A stretch of DNA of 18,574 bases from Desulfohalobiaceae bacterium (GCA_021737525.1 JAIPDU010000007.1:1-18574); one strand, 5' to 3'; numbered from the stretch's first letter, positions 8,375-15,705 are shown. The notes: a model not told the origin generated them from the sequence alone. Numbers and translations are program-made.

Positions 8375-9373
8375 ATGACACGGAAGACGCGACAAAACGC
8401 CACATGGCCCGGATACGGTTCCTCCTACACCCGTGAGGGCACTCGACCCCGGGAGCGCGGCGAGGGTCTGGAAGCGATCCTGGGCGGGCAGGTCTGGCGG
8501 GTCAAGCCGGACGAGGAGCCCAAGCCGCAGAATCCCTGCCTCTGGATGCAGGCCGGGGTGGTCAAGTTCAAGACCTGCAACAACTACTACGATTGCACCA
8601 CTTGCAAGTACGACCACGGCATGCGGAAAAAGGTGGGCGAGGGCAAGCAACTGAGCTGGCAGGACGCCATGCGGCGCAGGCCCGAGCTGGAGCGCGTCTG
8701 CAGGCACACCCTGACCCAGCGCATCGGGCACCGCTTGTGCGCCTACGACTACCAGTGCGCAAGCTGCGACTTCGACCAGTATTTCGAGGACCACCTGGCC
8801 CCGCACACACCCAGCCTGCCACCGGAAAGCCACGAGGTGCGCGGTTTCGAGATCCCGGTGGGATATTACTTCCACCAGGGTCACACCTGGGCCCGCATCG
8901 AAAGCGGGGGCTTTATCCGCATCGGCATGGACGACTTCGCCCTCAAGGTCTTCGGTCAAATGGACCGTTTCGAGCTGCCCCTCATGGGCAACGAGCTGGA
9001 CCAGGACCGCCCGGGATGGGACATGGAGCGCCGCGGCAACCGGGCCGAGATCCTGTCTCCGGTGGGGGGGATAATCTGCGAGGTCAACACCGCCCTTCTC
9101 GAGGATCCCCCACGGGCCAACCGCGGCCCCTACGGCGAGGGATGGATGTTCCTGGTGCGGCACCCCAATCTGAAGAAGGCCATGGAAAAGCTCATGAGCG
9201 ATACGGACGGCCTGGAATGGACCAAGCAGGAAGTGCAGACCCTGGAATCCATGGTGGAGGAAGTGGACGGCCCCATGGCCGCGGACGGCGGCGTGTTCGG
9301 CGAGGATGTCTACGGCAACCTCCCCAGCCTGGACTGGAACCGCCTGAGCCGGACCTTTCTGCACAGGGAATAG
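8375..9373 (+). CDS. Cys-rich GcvH-like protein 1 (non-lipoylatable)
   Basis: A 332-residue soluble protein of no assigned function. The N-terminal third has two modules with identical spacing, C-x12-C-x5-C-x2-C-x-[YF]-D, at Cys55/68/74/77 and Cys109/122/128/131. Residues about 160-275 resemble the glycine-cleavage H protein: HQGHTWARIE, RIGMDDFALKVFG, SPVGGIICEVN and PYGEGWMFLV. The lipoyl lysine of the H-protein ESVKA loop aligns with Gly219 (MERRG), so lipoylation is not expected. The C-terminus carries a tail shared with the next gene (AADGG, GNLPxLDW, RTFL). The cysteines could bind an Fe-S cluster or zinc; that is inference. The start at 8375 has AAGGAG upstream. It is the first gene after a sigma54 promoter and is divergent from the hdrA/flx operon. 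Confidence 0.85.
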   Translation: MTRKTRQNATWPGYGSSYTREGTRPRERGEGLEAILGGQVWRVKPDEEPKPQNPCLWMQAGVVKFKTCNNYYDCTTCKYDHGMRKKVGEGKQLSWQDAMRRRPELERVCRHTLTQRIGHRLCAYDYQCASCDFDQYFEDHLAPHTPSLPPESHEVRGFEIPVGYYFHQGHTWARIESGGFIRIGMDDFALKVFGQMDRFELPLMGNELDQDRPGWDMERRGNRAEILSPVGGIICEVNTALLEDPPRANRGPYGEGWMFLVRHPNLKKAMEKLMSDTDGLEWTKQEVQTLESMVEEVDGPMAADGGVFGEDVYGNLPSLDWNRLSRTFLHRE

Positions 9374-9392
9374 CCCCGGTGCTATTCGCAAC

Positions 9393-9457
9393 CTCCGCCA
9401 AAGAGCCCTTGGCTGGCGGAGCGGCCTGTCCTGATCCGGCACGGAGCGGGACAGGCC
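9393..9457 (+). other. Two consecutive hairpins between the GcvH-like paralogues
   Basis: CTCCGCCA/TGGCGGAG (9393-9421, 8-bp stem) and GGCCTGTCC/GGACAGGCC (9423-9457, 9-bp stem) follow the first gene's stop without a U-tract, so they are not standard terminators. They may mark an mRNA processing point or tune expression of the second gene; this is inference. Confidence 0.5.
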
Positions 9458-9485
9458 AAGCCGACAACAGGCGAGGAGGCCAGAC

Positions 9486-10361
9486 ATGAGCCGCAGCCCA
9501 AGAGACCAAAAGGACGCGACCAAGCCGTGCATCTGGATGCAGGCCGGCGTGGTCCGCAAAAAGGATTGCCAGCGGGAGTACCAGTGCCTGGTCTGTCCCT
9601 ACGACAGGGCACTGCGACGTGCGGCTGCCGAGGGACGGGTGGACCACTGGAAGGACAGGCTGCGGGAGCTGCCCCGGGCCAAGAGGCCCTGCGTCCATTC
9701 CATGAAGGGAGAGATGGAGTTCAAGACCTGTCCCGAAGACTATCATTGCTTCAAATGCGGATTCGACCACTATTTCGAGGCCCTGTACCGGGTCTCCGCA
9801 ACGGTCAATCCGGTGGAGTTCCTGGAGGTGAAGGGCTTCTCCCTCCCCCACGGGTACTATCTGCATCAGGGCCACACCTGGATCAAGCTGGAGGAGGACG
9901 CCACGGTGCGCATCGGCCTGGACGACTTCATCCTCAGGGTGCTCGGCCCCTTGGACCGAATCGAGGCCCCGCTGACCGGGGAAAGGTTGACCCGGGACCA
10001 CCCCCAGATCGCGCTGCTGCGCGGGGAAAGCGGGGCCCGGGCCCTCTCGCCGGTCAGCGGCGTGGTCACGGAAATCAATCCCCTGTTGCGGGAATCCGGG
10101 CTGCAATCGTCCATGGGCCCCTATACCTGGGGCTGGATCGCCAGGGTCCGCTGCGACCGGCTGCGGGAGGACCTCGGCTCGTTCCTGCTGGGTGCGGAGG
10201 CCACGCAATTCCTGGAAGGGGAGTCCGAGGCCCTCTTCTCCAGGATTGAGGACTGCCAGGGCCACCTGGCCGCGGACGGAGGAGAGCTCGCCCCGGATCT
10301 TTGCGGCAACTTGCCGGATCTGGACTGGAGCGATCTGGCCCGGACCTTCCTCCGCTCCTGA
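9486..10361 (+). CDS. Cys-rich GcvH-like protein 2 (non-lipoylatable)
   Basis: A 291-residue paralogue of the upstream gene, same order of parts. Two C-x12-C-x5-C-x2-C-x-[YF]-D modules lie at Cys15/28/34/37 and Cys69/82/88/91; the first begins CIWMQAGVV, almost identical to CLWMQAGVV in protein 1. The H-protein-like region is at about 118-222 (HQGHTWIKLE, RIGLDDFILRVLG, SPVSGVVTEIN). The lipoyl-lysine position aligns with Glu180, so it too should not be lipoylated. The tail AADGG...GNLPDLDW...RTFL is conserved with protein 1. The long N-terminal extension of protein 1 is missing. A GGAGG site precedes the ATG by six bases. Very likely co-transcribed with protein 1; retention of both copies suggests a heteromer or two related roles. 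The function is unknown to me. Confidence 0.85.
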   Translation: MSRSPRDQKDATKPCIWMQAGVVRKKDCQREYQCLVCPYDRALRRAAAEGRVDHWKDRLRELPRAKRPCVHSMKGEMEFKTCPEDYHCFKCGFDHYFEALYRVSATVNPVEFLEVKGFSLPHGYYLHQGHTWIKLEEDATVRIGLDDFILRVLGPLDRIEAPLTGERLTRDHPQIALLRGESGARALSPVSGVVTEINPLLRESGLQSSMGPYTWGWIARVRCDRLREDLGSFLLGAEATQFLEGESEALFSRIEDCQGHLAADGGELAPDLCGNLPDLDWSDLARTFLRS

Positions 10362-10366
10362 CGGAG

Positions 10367-10438
10367 TCGGATGTCGGAGGTCGGAGATCGGAGGTCGGAA
10401 GTCGGAGGTCGGATCGGATGTCTGATGTCGGAGGTCGG
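10367..10438. repeat. Degenerate heptamer tandem repeat (TCGGAGG)
   Basis: About eleven units of a 7-base motif, consensus TCGGAGG with variants TCGGATG, TCGGAGA, TCGGAAG and TCTGATG and one shortened unit, begin five bases after the stop of the second GcvH-like gene. It is non-coding and purine-rich. Confidence 0.8.
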
Positions 10439-10457
10439 CTACGATGATCAACTCATC

Positions 10458-10513
10458 CACTGAGTCACTGATTTACTGACGCACTGACTCACCGACTCAC
10501 TGACACGTTGACC
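10458..10513. repeat. Degenerate octamer tandem repeat (CACTGACT)
   Basis: Seven successive 8-base units with consensus CACTGACT (variants CACTGAGT, CACTGATT, TACTGACG, CACCGACT, CACTGACA, CGTTGACC). It directly follows the heptamer array and is followed by a loose GAACGGGG-type repetition (about 10529-10559). Confidence 0.75.
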
Positions 10514-10563
10514 AGCAACCAGAATCCGGAACGGAGAACACAGAACGGGGAACGGGGAAAATC

Positions 10564-10688
10564 GTGATTGGACGTAAACTTGCCCAGATACGAGGAGACG
10601 AAATTTTGAAACCGCAGTGTATATTAATACATGAGGATTTCAAAATTTTGCAGCGACGAAGTAGATGGGTGAGTTTTCGTCCAATCAC
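10564..10688. repeat. 125-bp palindromic (MITE-like) intergenic element
   Basis: Outer imperfect inverted repeats of about 24 bp begin GTGATTGGACG (10564) and end with the complement CGTCCAATCAC (10688). Inside are a second inverted pair, AAATTTTGAAA/TTTCAAAATTT, and a central TGTAT-ATTA-ATACA. The whole element can fold into one long hairpin. It fills the gap between convergent genes, and its last base is the last base of the histidine kinase stop codon. No transposase is present. Confidence 0.75.
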
Positions 10689-12238
10689 TAAATATAGGAC
10701 GCGGTGGGCTGAGTTCGGGGCAGGGTCACGCTGAAGCGCGCTCCCTTGTCCTCCTCGGAGTCCACATAGATGGTGCCGCAGTGGGACTGCACGATGCCGT
10801 AGGCCACGGAGAGCCCCAGCCCCACTCCCCTGCCCCTGTTCTTGGTGGAAAAGAAGGGCTCGAAGAGCTGGGATTGCCGGTTTTTCGGAATCCCGGATCC
10901 GGTGTCGCCCACGCTGACCCGCACGGTGTGCTCTCCGTAGGTGGTGCTTATGTTCAGCTCTTTGACCTTTGAGCCCTCCATGGCCTCCACCGCATTGGTG
11001 ATCAGATTCATGAAGACCTGCTTGAGCTGTTCCCCGTCAGCCGAAATCAGAGGAAGATCCTCCGCGTAATCCCTGTTCACCCGGACCTCGCTCAGACGCA
11101 GCATATTGGAGTTGAGAAAGAGCACGTCCTCCAGGAGCTTGTTCAGATCCAGCTGGCCGAACTCGCCCTGGGACTCCCGGGAAAAGGCCAGCAGATTGGT
11201 GGTGATGCTGCTGATGCGCCGCGTTTCCTGCTCCATCATCTCCACGTAGCGCGTGAATTGGGCGGTCGTCTTTTCGTCCACCGGACCCTCCCGGGTGATC
11301 CGCTTGATCAAGAGCAGCAGGTTCAGGATCCCGGCCAGGGGATTGTTGATCTCGTGCACCACCGCCGCGGAGAGCTTGCCCAGGGAGGCCATCTTGTCCT
11401 GGTGCCGGATCTCCATGTTCCGCTTCTGCAGCTCTCGGGTACGCTCCTCCAGAAGCTCCTCCAGCCGCCTGTTGATCTCCTCGTCCTCCCGGGCCAGCCT
11501 GGTCACGTCCCGGCTGATCTCCACCAGCCGGTTCACCGATCCGTCGGTTTCGACAATGGGATACAGGCTCACCTCGATGTAGACCACGCTGCCCTGCCTA
11601 TTCACCCGCGGAACCACGCGCTGCACCGCCTGTCCGCTGCGCAGGACCTCATCCACGGGACAGAGCATGTGTCCCTCGCACTTGTAGTTGCGATCCTGCA
11701 GGACCTGATAGCACTTGTGGTTGATCACCTCCCCGCGGGTGTAGCCCATGCTGTCCAGAAAGGCCTGATTGGCCTCCAGGATGCACATATCCGGATTGAG
11801 CACCAGGATGGAGTCCTGGATCCCGTCCAGGATGGTCTCGATTTCGCGGTTGCGCTGCTGCAGGAGCTCGATCTGGTAATTCAGGGAATCCCAGAAGAGC
11901 TTGAAGGTATGGTAGGCGAGGATCCGGATGTGCGGCGGCTTGGCCAGGCGAATCTCCTCAAAGAGGGACATATCCGGATCAAGGACGATAATCAGCCCGA
12001 TGTCGTGCTCCGCCTGGAACAGGGCCCGGTAGTCGCTGAAAACAAGGCGTCCCTGCTCCCGGGCCTTGGCCTTGCCCGGAGTGTCCTCCTCAGGATCGAC
12101 CACGGCCACGATACGGGCCTTGATATCTTCCCGGCTGGAGCTGAGCACGGTTTTGTCCAGGATATCTGCGGCGAAATCACCGCCCCCCACGAGGGCGATA
12201 TTGATCCGTTCCGAGGTCGCGAAGCTCACTGGTTCCAT
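10688..12238 (-). CDS. Soluble PAS sensor histidine kinase with Rossmann-like N-terminus
   Basis: 516 residues, no signal peptide or membrane segment, so a cytoplasmic sensor. Residues 12-115 look like a nucleotide-binding Rossmann fold (INIALVGGGDFAADIL, then VVDPEED). A PAS domain follows at about 130-245 with three cysteines, 176, 187 and 193 (CYQVL, KCEGHMLCP), then a coiled coil (250-280). The HisKA phosphorylation site is His295 in VVHEINNPL; the ATPase domain shows NLITNAVEAM (N box), DTGSGIP (G1) and GRGVGLGLS (G2). All catalytic motifs are intact. No response regulator is in the window, so it is an orphan here; the nearby sigma54 promoter hints at an NtrC-type partner elsewhere, which is inference. 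The ATG at 12238 has GGAAGAG upstream. The ligand is unknown: NAD(H)/CoA-like binding or a redox-active cysteine site are possibilities. Confidence 0.88.
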   Translation of the reverse strand: MEPVSFATSERINIALVGGGDFAADILDKTVLSSSREDIKARIVAVVDPEEDTPGKAKAREQGRLVFSDYRALFQAEHDIGLIIVLDPDMSLFEEIRLAKPPHIRILAYHTFKLFWDSLNYQIELLQQRNREIETILDGIQDSILVLNPDMCILEANQAFLDSMGYTRGEVINHKCYQVLQDRNYKCEGHMLCPVDEVLRSGQAVQRVVPRVNRQGSVVYIEVSLYPIVETDGSVNRLVEISRDVTRLAREDEEINRRLEELLEERTRELQKRNMEIRHQDKMASLGKLSAAVVHEINNPLAGILNLLLLIKRITREGPVDEKTTAQFTRYVEMMEQETRRISSITTNLLAFSRESQGEFGQLDLNKLLEDVLFLNSNMLRLSEVRVNRDYAEDLPLISADGEQLKQVFMNLITNAVEAMEGSKVKELNISTTYGEHTVRVSVGDTGSGIPKNRQSQLFEPFFSTKNRGRGVGLGLSVAYGIVQSHCGTIYVDSEEDKGARFSVTLPRTQPTASYI

Positions 12239-12258
12239 ATCTCTTCCACTTCGGAGGA

Positions 12259-12264
12259 ATTATA
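12259..12264 (-). promoter_or_regulatory. Possible -10 element for the histidine kinase
   Basis: A perfect TATAAT on the minus strand, 20 bases before the kinase ATG. No convincing -35 is seen at 16-18 bases, so this is a weak call. Confidence 0.3.
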
Positions 12265-12309
12265 GGATTGCATTCCCTGTCGCCCCTCCAGCACCCTTGT
12301 CCAGCCCCT

Positions 12310-12400
12310 AGTGTCCGCCAAAAAAAGCATTAAAAATGATGAAAGCTCCTGTGCAGGAATCCTACGCAGGGTATTTTCTCATGCGTATTTCGCGGACACT
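12310..12400. mobile_element. 91-bp MITE-like element with AGTGTCCGC termini
   Basis: AGTGTCCGC (12310-12318) and its exact complement GCGGACACT (12392-12400) bound an AT-rich, non-coding interior; the similarity extends a few bases inward (C/G then AAA). CTAG-type sequence flanks both sides. The size and ends fit a transposase-less insertion-sequence remnant mobilised in trans. No transposase is present in the window. Confidence 0.5.
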
Positions 12401-12562
12401 GCACTAGCTCCGAAGCAGCAAACACGGGCGCTCAAGGGAACAATGCCTTTCATAAGGGCTTTCTCCAGCATAATAGCAGAAGAAAACGGCGTCACGCATT
12501 TTTTGAGCGGCGGCAGGCAGGGCAAGCTCGAAGTGCTCTCCGAAGGTCGGGGGAAGGTGGAG

Positions 12563-12598
12563 ACCGCTGTCCTGGCCGGGTTCGGCCAGGACAGCGGT
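12563..12598 (-). terminator. Strong hairpin after the CoA-disulfide-reductase-like gene
   Basis: A perfect 16-bp stem with a 4-base loop (arms begin ACCGCTGTCC on the plus strand) starts 9 bases beyond the gene's stop codon. There is no U-run after it, so it may act as a factor-assisted terminator or a 3'-end stabiliser rather than an intrinsic terminator. The region 12401-12562 shows nothing I can name. Confidence 0.55.
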
Positions 12599-12607
12599 TA
12601 ACCGCAT

Positions 12608-14314
12608 CTAGGACACGAAGTCCGGATCGATGTTGAGCATGGCCGCGTAGGAGCCAGCAACCGTCCACACATCGGTGAAGCCCTTGGCGTTCAGGTAGCG
12701 CTGCACCTCGAAGGAGGTGGTGCCGGTGTTGCAGAAGACGTAGAGCGGCTTGTCCGAGGGGATCTCCTCCAGTCGATAGGGCACCTGGCTCAGGGGGATA
12801 TTGATCCAGCGCGAGCCGTACTTCTCCACGCAGGGTCCGGCCATGGCCTCGCTGCGCGGATCCAGCACGTTGCAGTCCGTGCTGCGGAAGAGCTCCACGA
12901 ACTCCTGGGGCTCCACCGAGACGTTGATGCCGTCGATGAGGTTCTGGGCCGTGTTCCCGGCCACGTTGACGATGTCCACAGCCGGGGAGAAGGGCGGCGA
13001 ATAGCACACCTCCAGATTGGACACCTCCGAGAGATCCGCCTTGGACCCGATGAGCGGGGCCACGGCATCCACCCGGGCCTTGACCGCGTCCAGCTTGGGC
13101 CCATAGGCTTCCGCCCCCAGGACCCGTCGTGTCCGCGCATCCGCCACGAGCTTCATGAACATGAGCTTGGAGTCCGGATAGAAATGGGCCCGGTCCGGCT
13201 GGATCACGAAGGCGCTGACCGGTGAGAACCCAGCCTGCCTGGCCTGCTCGAAGGTGAGTCCCGCACGGGCCATCCCCTTGTCGAAAACCTTGACGCAGAA
13301 GTTGCTCACCACTCCGGGGAAGGTATCCCGCAATCCGGAGAGATTGTTCGCGATCACCCGCCCCTGGCGATTGGCAAGCGAACCCAGGGGCAAGAGCATG
13401 GAGTCCCCGCTGACCAAGTTGTGCTGCTCCACGCAGTCCCCTCCGGCGTAGATGTCCGGATCAGACGTCTGGAGACGGGTGTTGACCGCGATCCCGCCGT
13501 TGGGGCCGAGGCTCAGGCCCGCCTCCCTGGCCAGGCCGGAATTGGGCCGCACACCGACGCAGAAGATCACCGCCTGGCACGGGATCCGTCCCTGGGAGGT
13601 CTCCACGGCCCGGAGCCCGCTGTCCTCGTCCCCTTCGATTTGCTTCACCTGGGTGCCGGTGTAGACAGCCACATCGTTGTCCCGGAGCTGTTTCTCCAGC
13701 ATGCGGGCCATCACCGGGGAAGCCGCCGCGGGCAGGACCTGGTCCATCATTTCCACCAGAGTGGTCTCCACACCCCAGAGATCGGTCAGGGCCTCGGCCA
13801 TCTCCATGCCGATGGCACCGCCGCCGACGACGACGGCGGATTCCAGCCCTGTGGAAAGCATGCCCTTGATCCGCTCCGCGTCGTCCAGATTGGAGACCAC
13901 GGAAACCCCGGGCAGATCCGATCCGGGCAGCGGCGGAAGCACCGGCGAGGAGCCGGTGGCCAGGACCAGCTTGTCGTAGCCCAGGGTCTCTTCTGTGCCG
14001 TCGTCCACATCCCTGTAGCGGATCTCTTTGCTCTTCCGGTCGATGGACAGGACCTCCTTGCCGGTCCGGGCCTCGAAGTGCTTCACGTCCCGGAAAAAGG
14101 CCTCGTCCCGGACCATGTGGTACATGGTCTTGCGCAGCTCCTCGATTTCGGAGACATCCCCGCCCACAAAGTAGGGAATGCCGCAGCCCCCGTAGGAGAT
14201 CCGCCGGACCCTGTCCAGCAGGATGACCTCCGCATCCGGATCGCTTCGCTTGAGCCTGGAGGCCACCTTGGGCCCCAGGGCCACTCCGCCGACGACCACG
14301 ACACGCTCAGCCAT
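12608..14314 (-). CDS. CoA-disulfide reductase/NADH oxidase-like flavoprotein with rhodanese domain
   Basis: 568 residues. FAD motif near the start (VVVGGVALGPKVASRLKR), a redox Cys44 in SYGGCGIPYFV as in CoA-disulfide reductases, an NAD(P)H motif VVVGGGAIGMEMAEAL (about 161-176), a second FAD motif with YAGGDC, the dimerisation domain, and a C-terminal rhodanese domain with catalytic-position Cys528 in FCNTGTTS. Family members reduce CoA disulfides, polysulfide or persulfides with NAD(P)H; the fused rhodanese would handle sulfane sulfur, giving an NAD(P)H-dependent persulfide/polysulfide reductase as the likeliest role. The FAD loop reads GGVALGP instead of the usual GGVAGG, and the rhodanese loop CNTGTTS departs from CRxGxRS. 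The ATG at 14314 has GGAGG five bases upstream. An intrinsic terminator sits 23 bases before the ATG, so expression probably depends on read-through from the HdrD-like gene. Confidence 0.88.
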   Translation of the reverse strand: MAERVVVVGGVALGPKVASRLKRSDPDAEVILLDRVRRISYGGCGIPYFVGGDVSEIEELRKTMYHMVRDEAFFRDVKHFEARTGKEVLSIDRKSKEIRYRDVDDGTEETLGYDKLVLATGSSPVLPPLPGSDLPGVSVVSNLDDAERIKGMLSTGLESAVVVGGGAIGMEMAEALTDLWGVETTLVEMMDQVLPAAASPVMARMLEKQLRDNDVAVYTGTQVKQIEGDEDSGLRAVETSQGRIPCQAVIFCVGVRPNSGLAREAGLSLGPNGGIAVNTRLQTSDPDIYAGGDCVEQHNLVSGDSMLLPLGSLANRQGRVIANNLSGLRDTFPGVVSNFCVKVFDKGMARAGLTFEQARQAGFSPVSAFVIQPDRAHFYPDSKLMFMKLVADARTRRVLGAEAYGPKLDAVKARVDAVAPLIGSKADLSEVSNLEVCYSPPFSPAVDIVNVAGNTAQNLIDGINVSVEPQEFVELFRSTDCNVLDPRSEAMAGPCVEKYGSRWINIPLSQVPYRLEEIPSDKPLYVFCNTGTTSFEVQRYLNAKGFTDVWTVAGSYAAMLNIDPDFVS

Positions 14315-14337
14315 AGCGCCCTCCTTCCGGATTTTGC

Positions 14338-14370
14338 AAAAAAAAGGCCGCCCACTCCCGGGCGGCCTTT
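14338..14370 (-). terminator. Intrinsic terminator after the HdrD-like gene
   Basis: On the minus strand an 11-bp GC-rich stem (AAAGGCCGCCC/GGGCGGCCTTT, 6-base loop) is followed by a T-tract: eight T in a row counting the last three of the stem. It starts 12 bases past the HdrD-like stop and ends only 23 bases before the next gene's ATG, so it may also act as an attenuator. Confidence 0.9.
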
Positions 14371-14382
14371 GTGAGCTCGTCT

Positions 14383-15705
14383 CTAGGCCTCGCCTTGATC
14401 CGGCATATTGACCTCTGCCAGATCCTCGCCCAGATATTCCCGTTCGTTCTCTCCCAGGACTCCCATGGAGAGGCAGATCAGGGTCCAGATGTGAACCACG
14501 GGGAAATTCCCTCCGAAGTGCTCACTCAGGTCGTGGATCTGGGAGTGGCAGTTGTGGCAGGGAGTGATGCAGTAATCCGCTCCCGTGGCCATGATCTGGT
14601 CGAACTTGGTCTTGCCATACTCCCGCCTCTGGTCGGCGAAGCCCGTGGCCTGCAGGAAGCCGCCCCCGCCGCCGCAGCAGAAGTTGTTCGAACGGTTGGG
14701 GTGCATCTCCACAAAGTTCTTCTCGCCCACCACGGACTTAACCACAAAGCGCATCTCCTCGGCCACGTCGTCGCCAAAGGTCTTGCGCACCAGCTGGCAG
14801 GGGTCCTGGACGGTGAACTTGATCCCCAAATCGTCGTTCCAGCTGGAATCCACCGGGAGCTTGCCCTCGCGGATCCACTGGGCGTAGAGGTAGATGATGC
14901 TCTGGATCTTGAAGTTGTGCTCGATGCCGAACTTGCGCAGTCCCTCCCGGACTGCGTAGAGCTCGTGGCCTCACTCCGTGTTGAGCCAGTATTTGACTCC
15001 CAGATCGTCCACCGCCTTGACCTTGTTCCGGACGATCTTCTCCCAGTTCTCCTCGTCGGAGAGGAACATGCAGTAGTTCTCCGCGGCCCAGCCCGCGGTG
15101 CCGTAGGTCCAGTCCGCGCCGGCCATGTGCATGATCTTCCACAGGGGCACCATCTCGTCCGGCTCGGTCACCGGCTCGCGGGAGTTCTGATTCAGGAAAT
15201 ACTCCGCCCCCTCCTTGTTGATGGGGACCTCCATATCCTTGAAGCGGGGCTGATTCTCGTGGACCTCCTCCAGAACGTCCTCCACCACGAACTTGAAGTC
15301 TTCGGAGCCCGCGCCCATGGCGCTGTTGGTCTCGTTATTCACCGCGGCGTCGCAGGAGCCCCGGATCCCCTTGGGCCGCTCCTCGCGGGGCCATCTGGCC
15401 CGGGCGTTGAACACCAGGCGCGGGATGTCGATGCTCATGGGACAGGCGTGGACGCAACGCCGGCACTGCGTGCAGCACCAGACCCAGCGATGCTTGGTCA
15501 CTTCCTCGTCCAGGCCCAGTGCGGCCATACGCAGGAACTTGCGCGGATCCATGCCCTCGATGCCAGAGGCGGGGCATCCCGAGGAGCACGCGCCGCAGGT
15601 GAGACAGAGGTTCAGGTTCCCTCCCTCGGGAAGGGCCTTCATCACTTCTTCCATAAAGGTGGACTCGTGGGGTCCCCCTTCCAGTCTTATAGCGGCTTCA
15701 GCCAT
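14383..15705 (-). CDS. HdrC/HdrD-like CCG-domain Fe-S oxidoreductase, selenoprotein (Sec245)
   Basis: Read through the UGA at 14971-14973, this gives 440 residues. The N-terminus is HdrC-like with two [4Fe-4S] motifs (Cys34/37/40/44; Cys78/81/84/88). A degenerate first CCG module follows (YGTAGWAAENYCMF, then LNTE-Sec-GHELYAVREG); relatives read ECGH here, so UGA replaces a conserved Cys. The second CCG module is complete: Cys303, CC343-344 in FCCGGGGGF, and Cys383-x2-Cys386 in TPCHNC. CCG domains bind the non-cubane [4Fe-4S] pair that reduces disulfides in HdrB/HdrD. There is no membrane segment, so it is cytoplasmic and not an EMO-type quinone reductase. AAGGAGG precedes the ATG at 15705. 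It is divergent from fadN and could link beta-oxidation or HdrA-Flx electrons to a thiol/disulfide or other acceptor (inference). Selenoproteins of this Fe-S oxidoreductase family are known in Deltaproteobacteria. Confidence 0.9.
14936..14973 (-). promoter_or_regulatory. Bacterial SECIS hairpin in the HdrD-like gene
   Basis: Fourteen nt after the UGA comes a perfect 8-bp stem, CGCAGUCC paired with GGACUGCG, closing a 5-nt loop GGGAG. The loop begins with G and lies 23 nt after the UGA, matching the bacterial SECIS consensus for stem, spacing and loop G. Confidence 0.8.

Noticed and set aside
8855..9200. True glycine-cleavage H protein (gcvH)
   Set aside because: The lipoyl lysine is absent in both paralogues, the cysteine modules are foreign to GcvH, and no gcvT/gcvP is nearby.
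8228..9559. 443-codon minus-strand open frame over GcvH-like gene 1
   Set aside because: It overlaps the sigma54 promoter and a gene whose cysteine spacing is conserved in a paralogue; composition is typical of a shadow frame.
10367..10513. CRISPR-like array
   Set aside because: Units are only 7-8 bases, contiguous and degenerate, with no spacers and no cas genes.
14383..15705. EMO/DUF224-type ETF:quinone oxidoreductase
   Set aside because: That group has an N-terminal membrane domain; no membrane segment is visible here, so a soluble HdrC/HdrD-like role is preferred.
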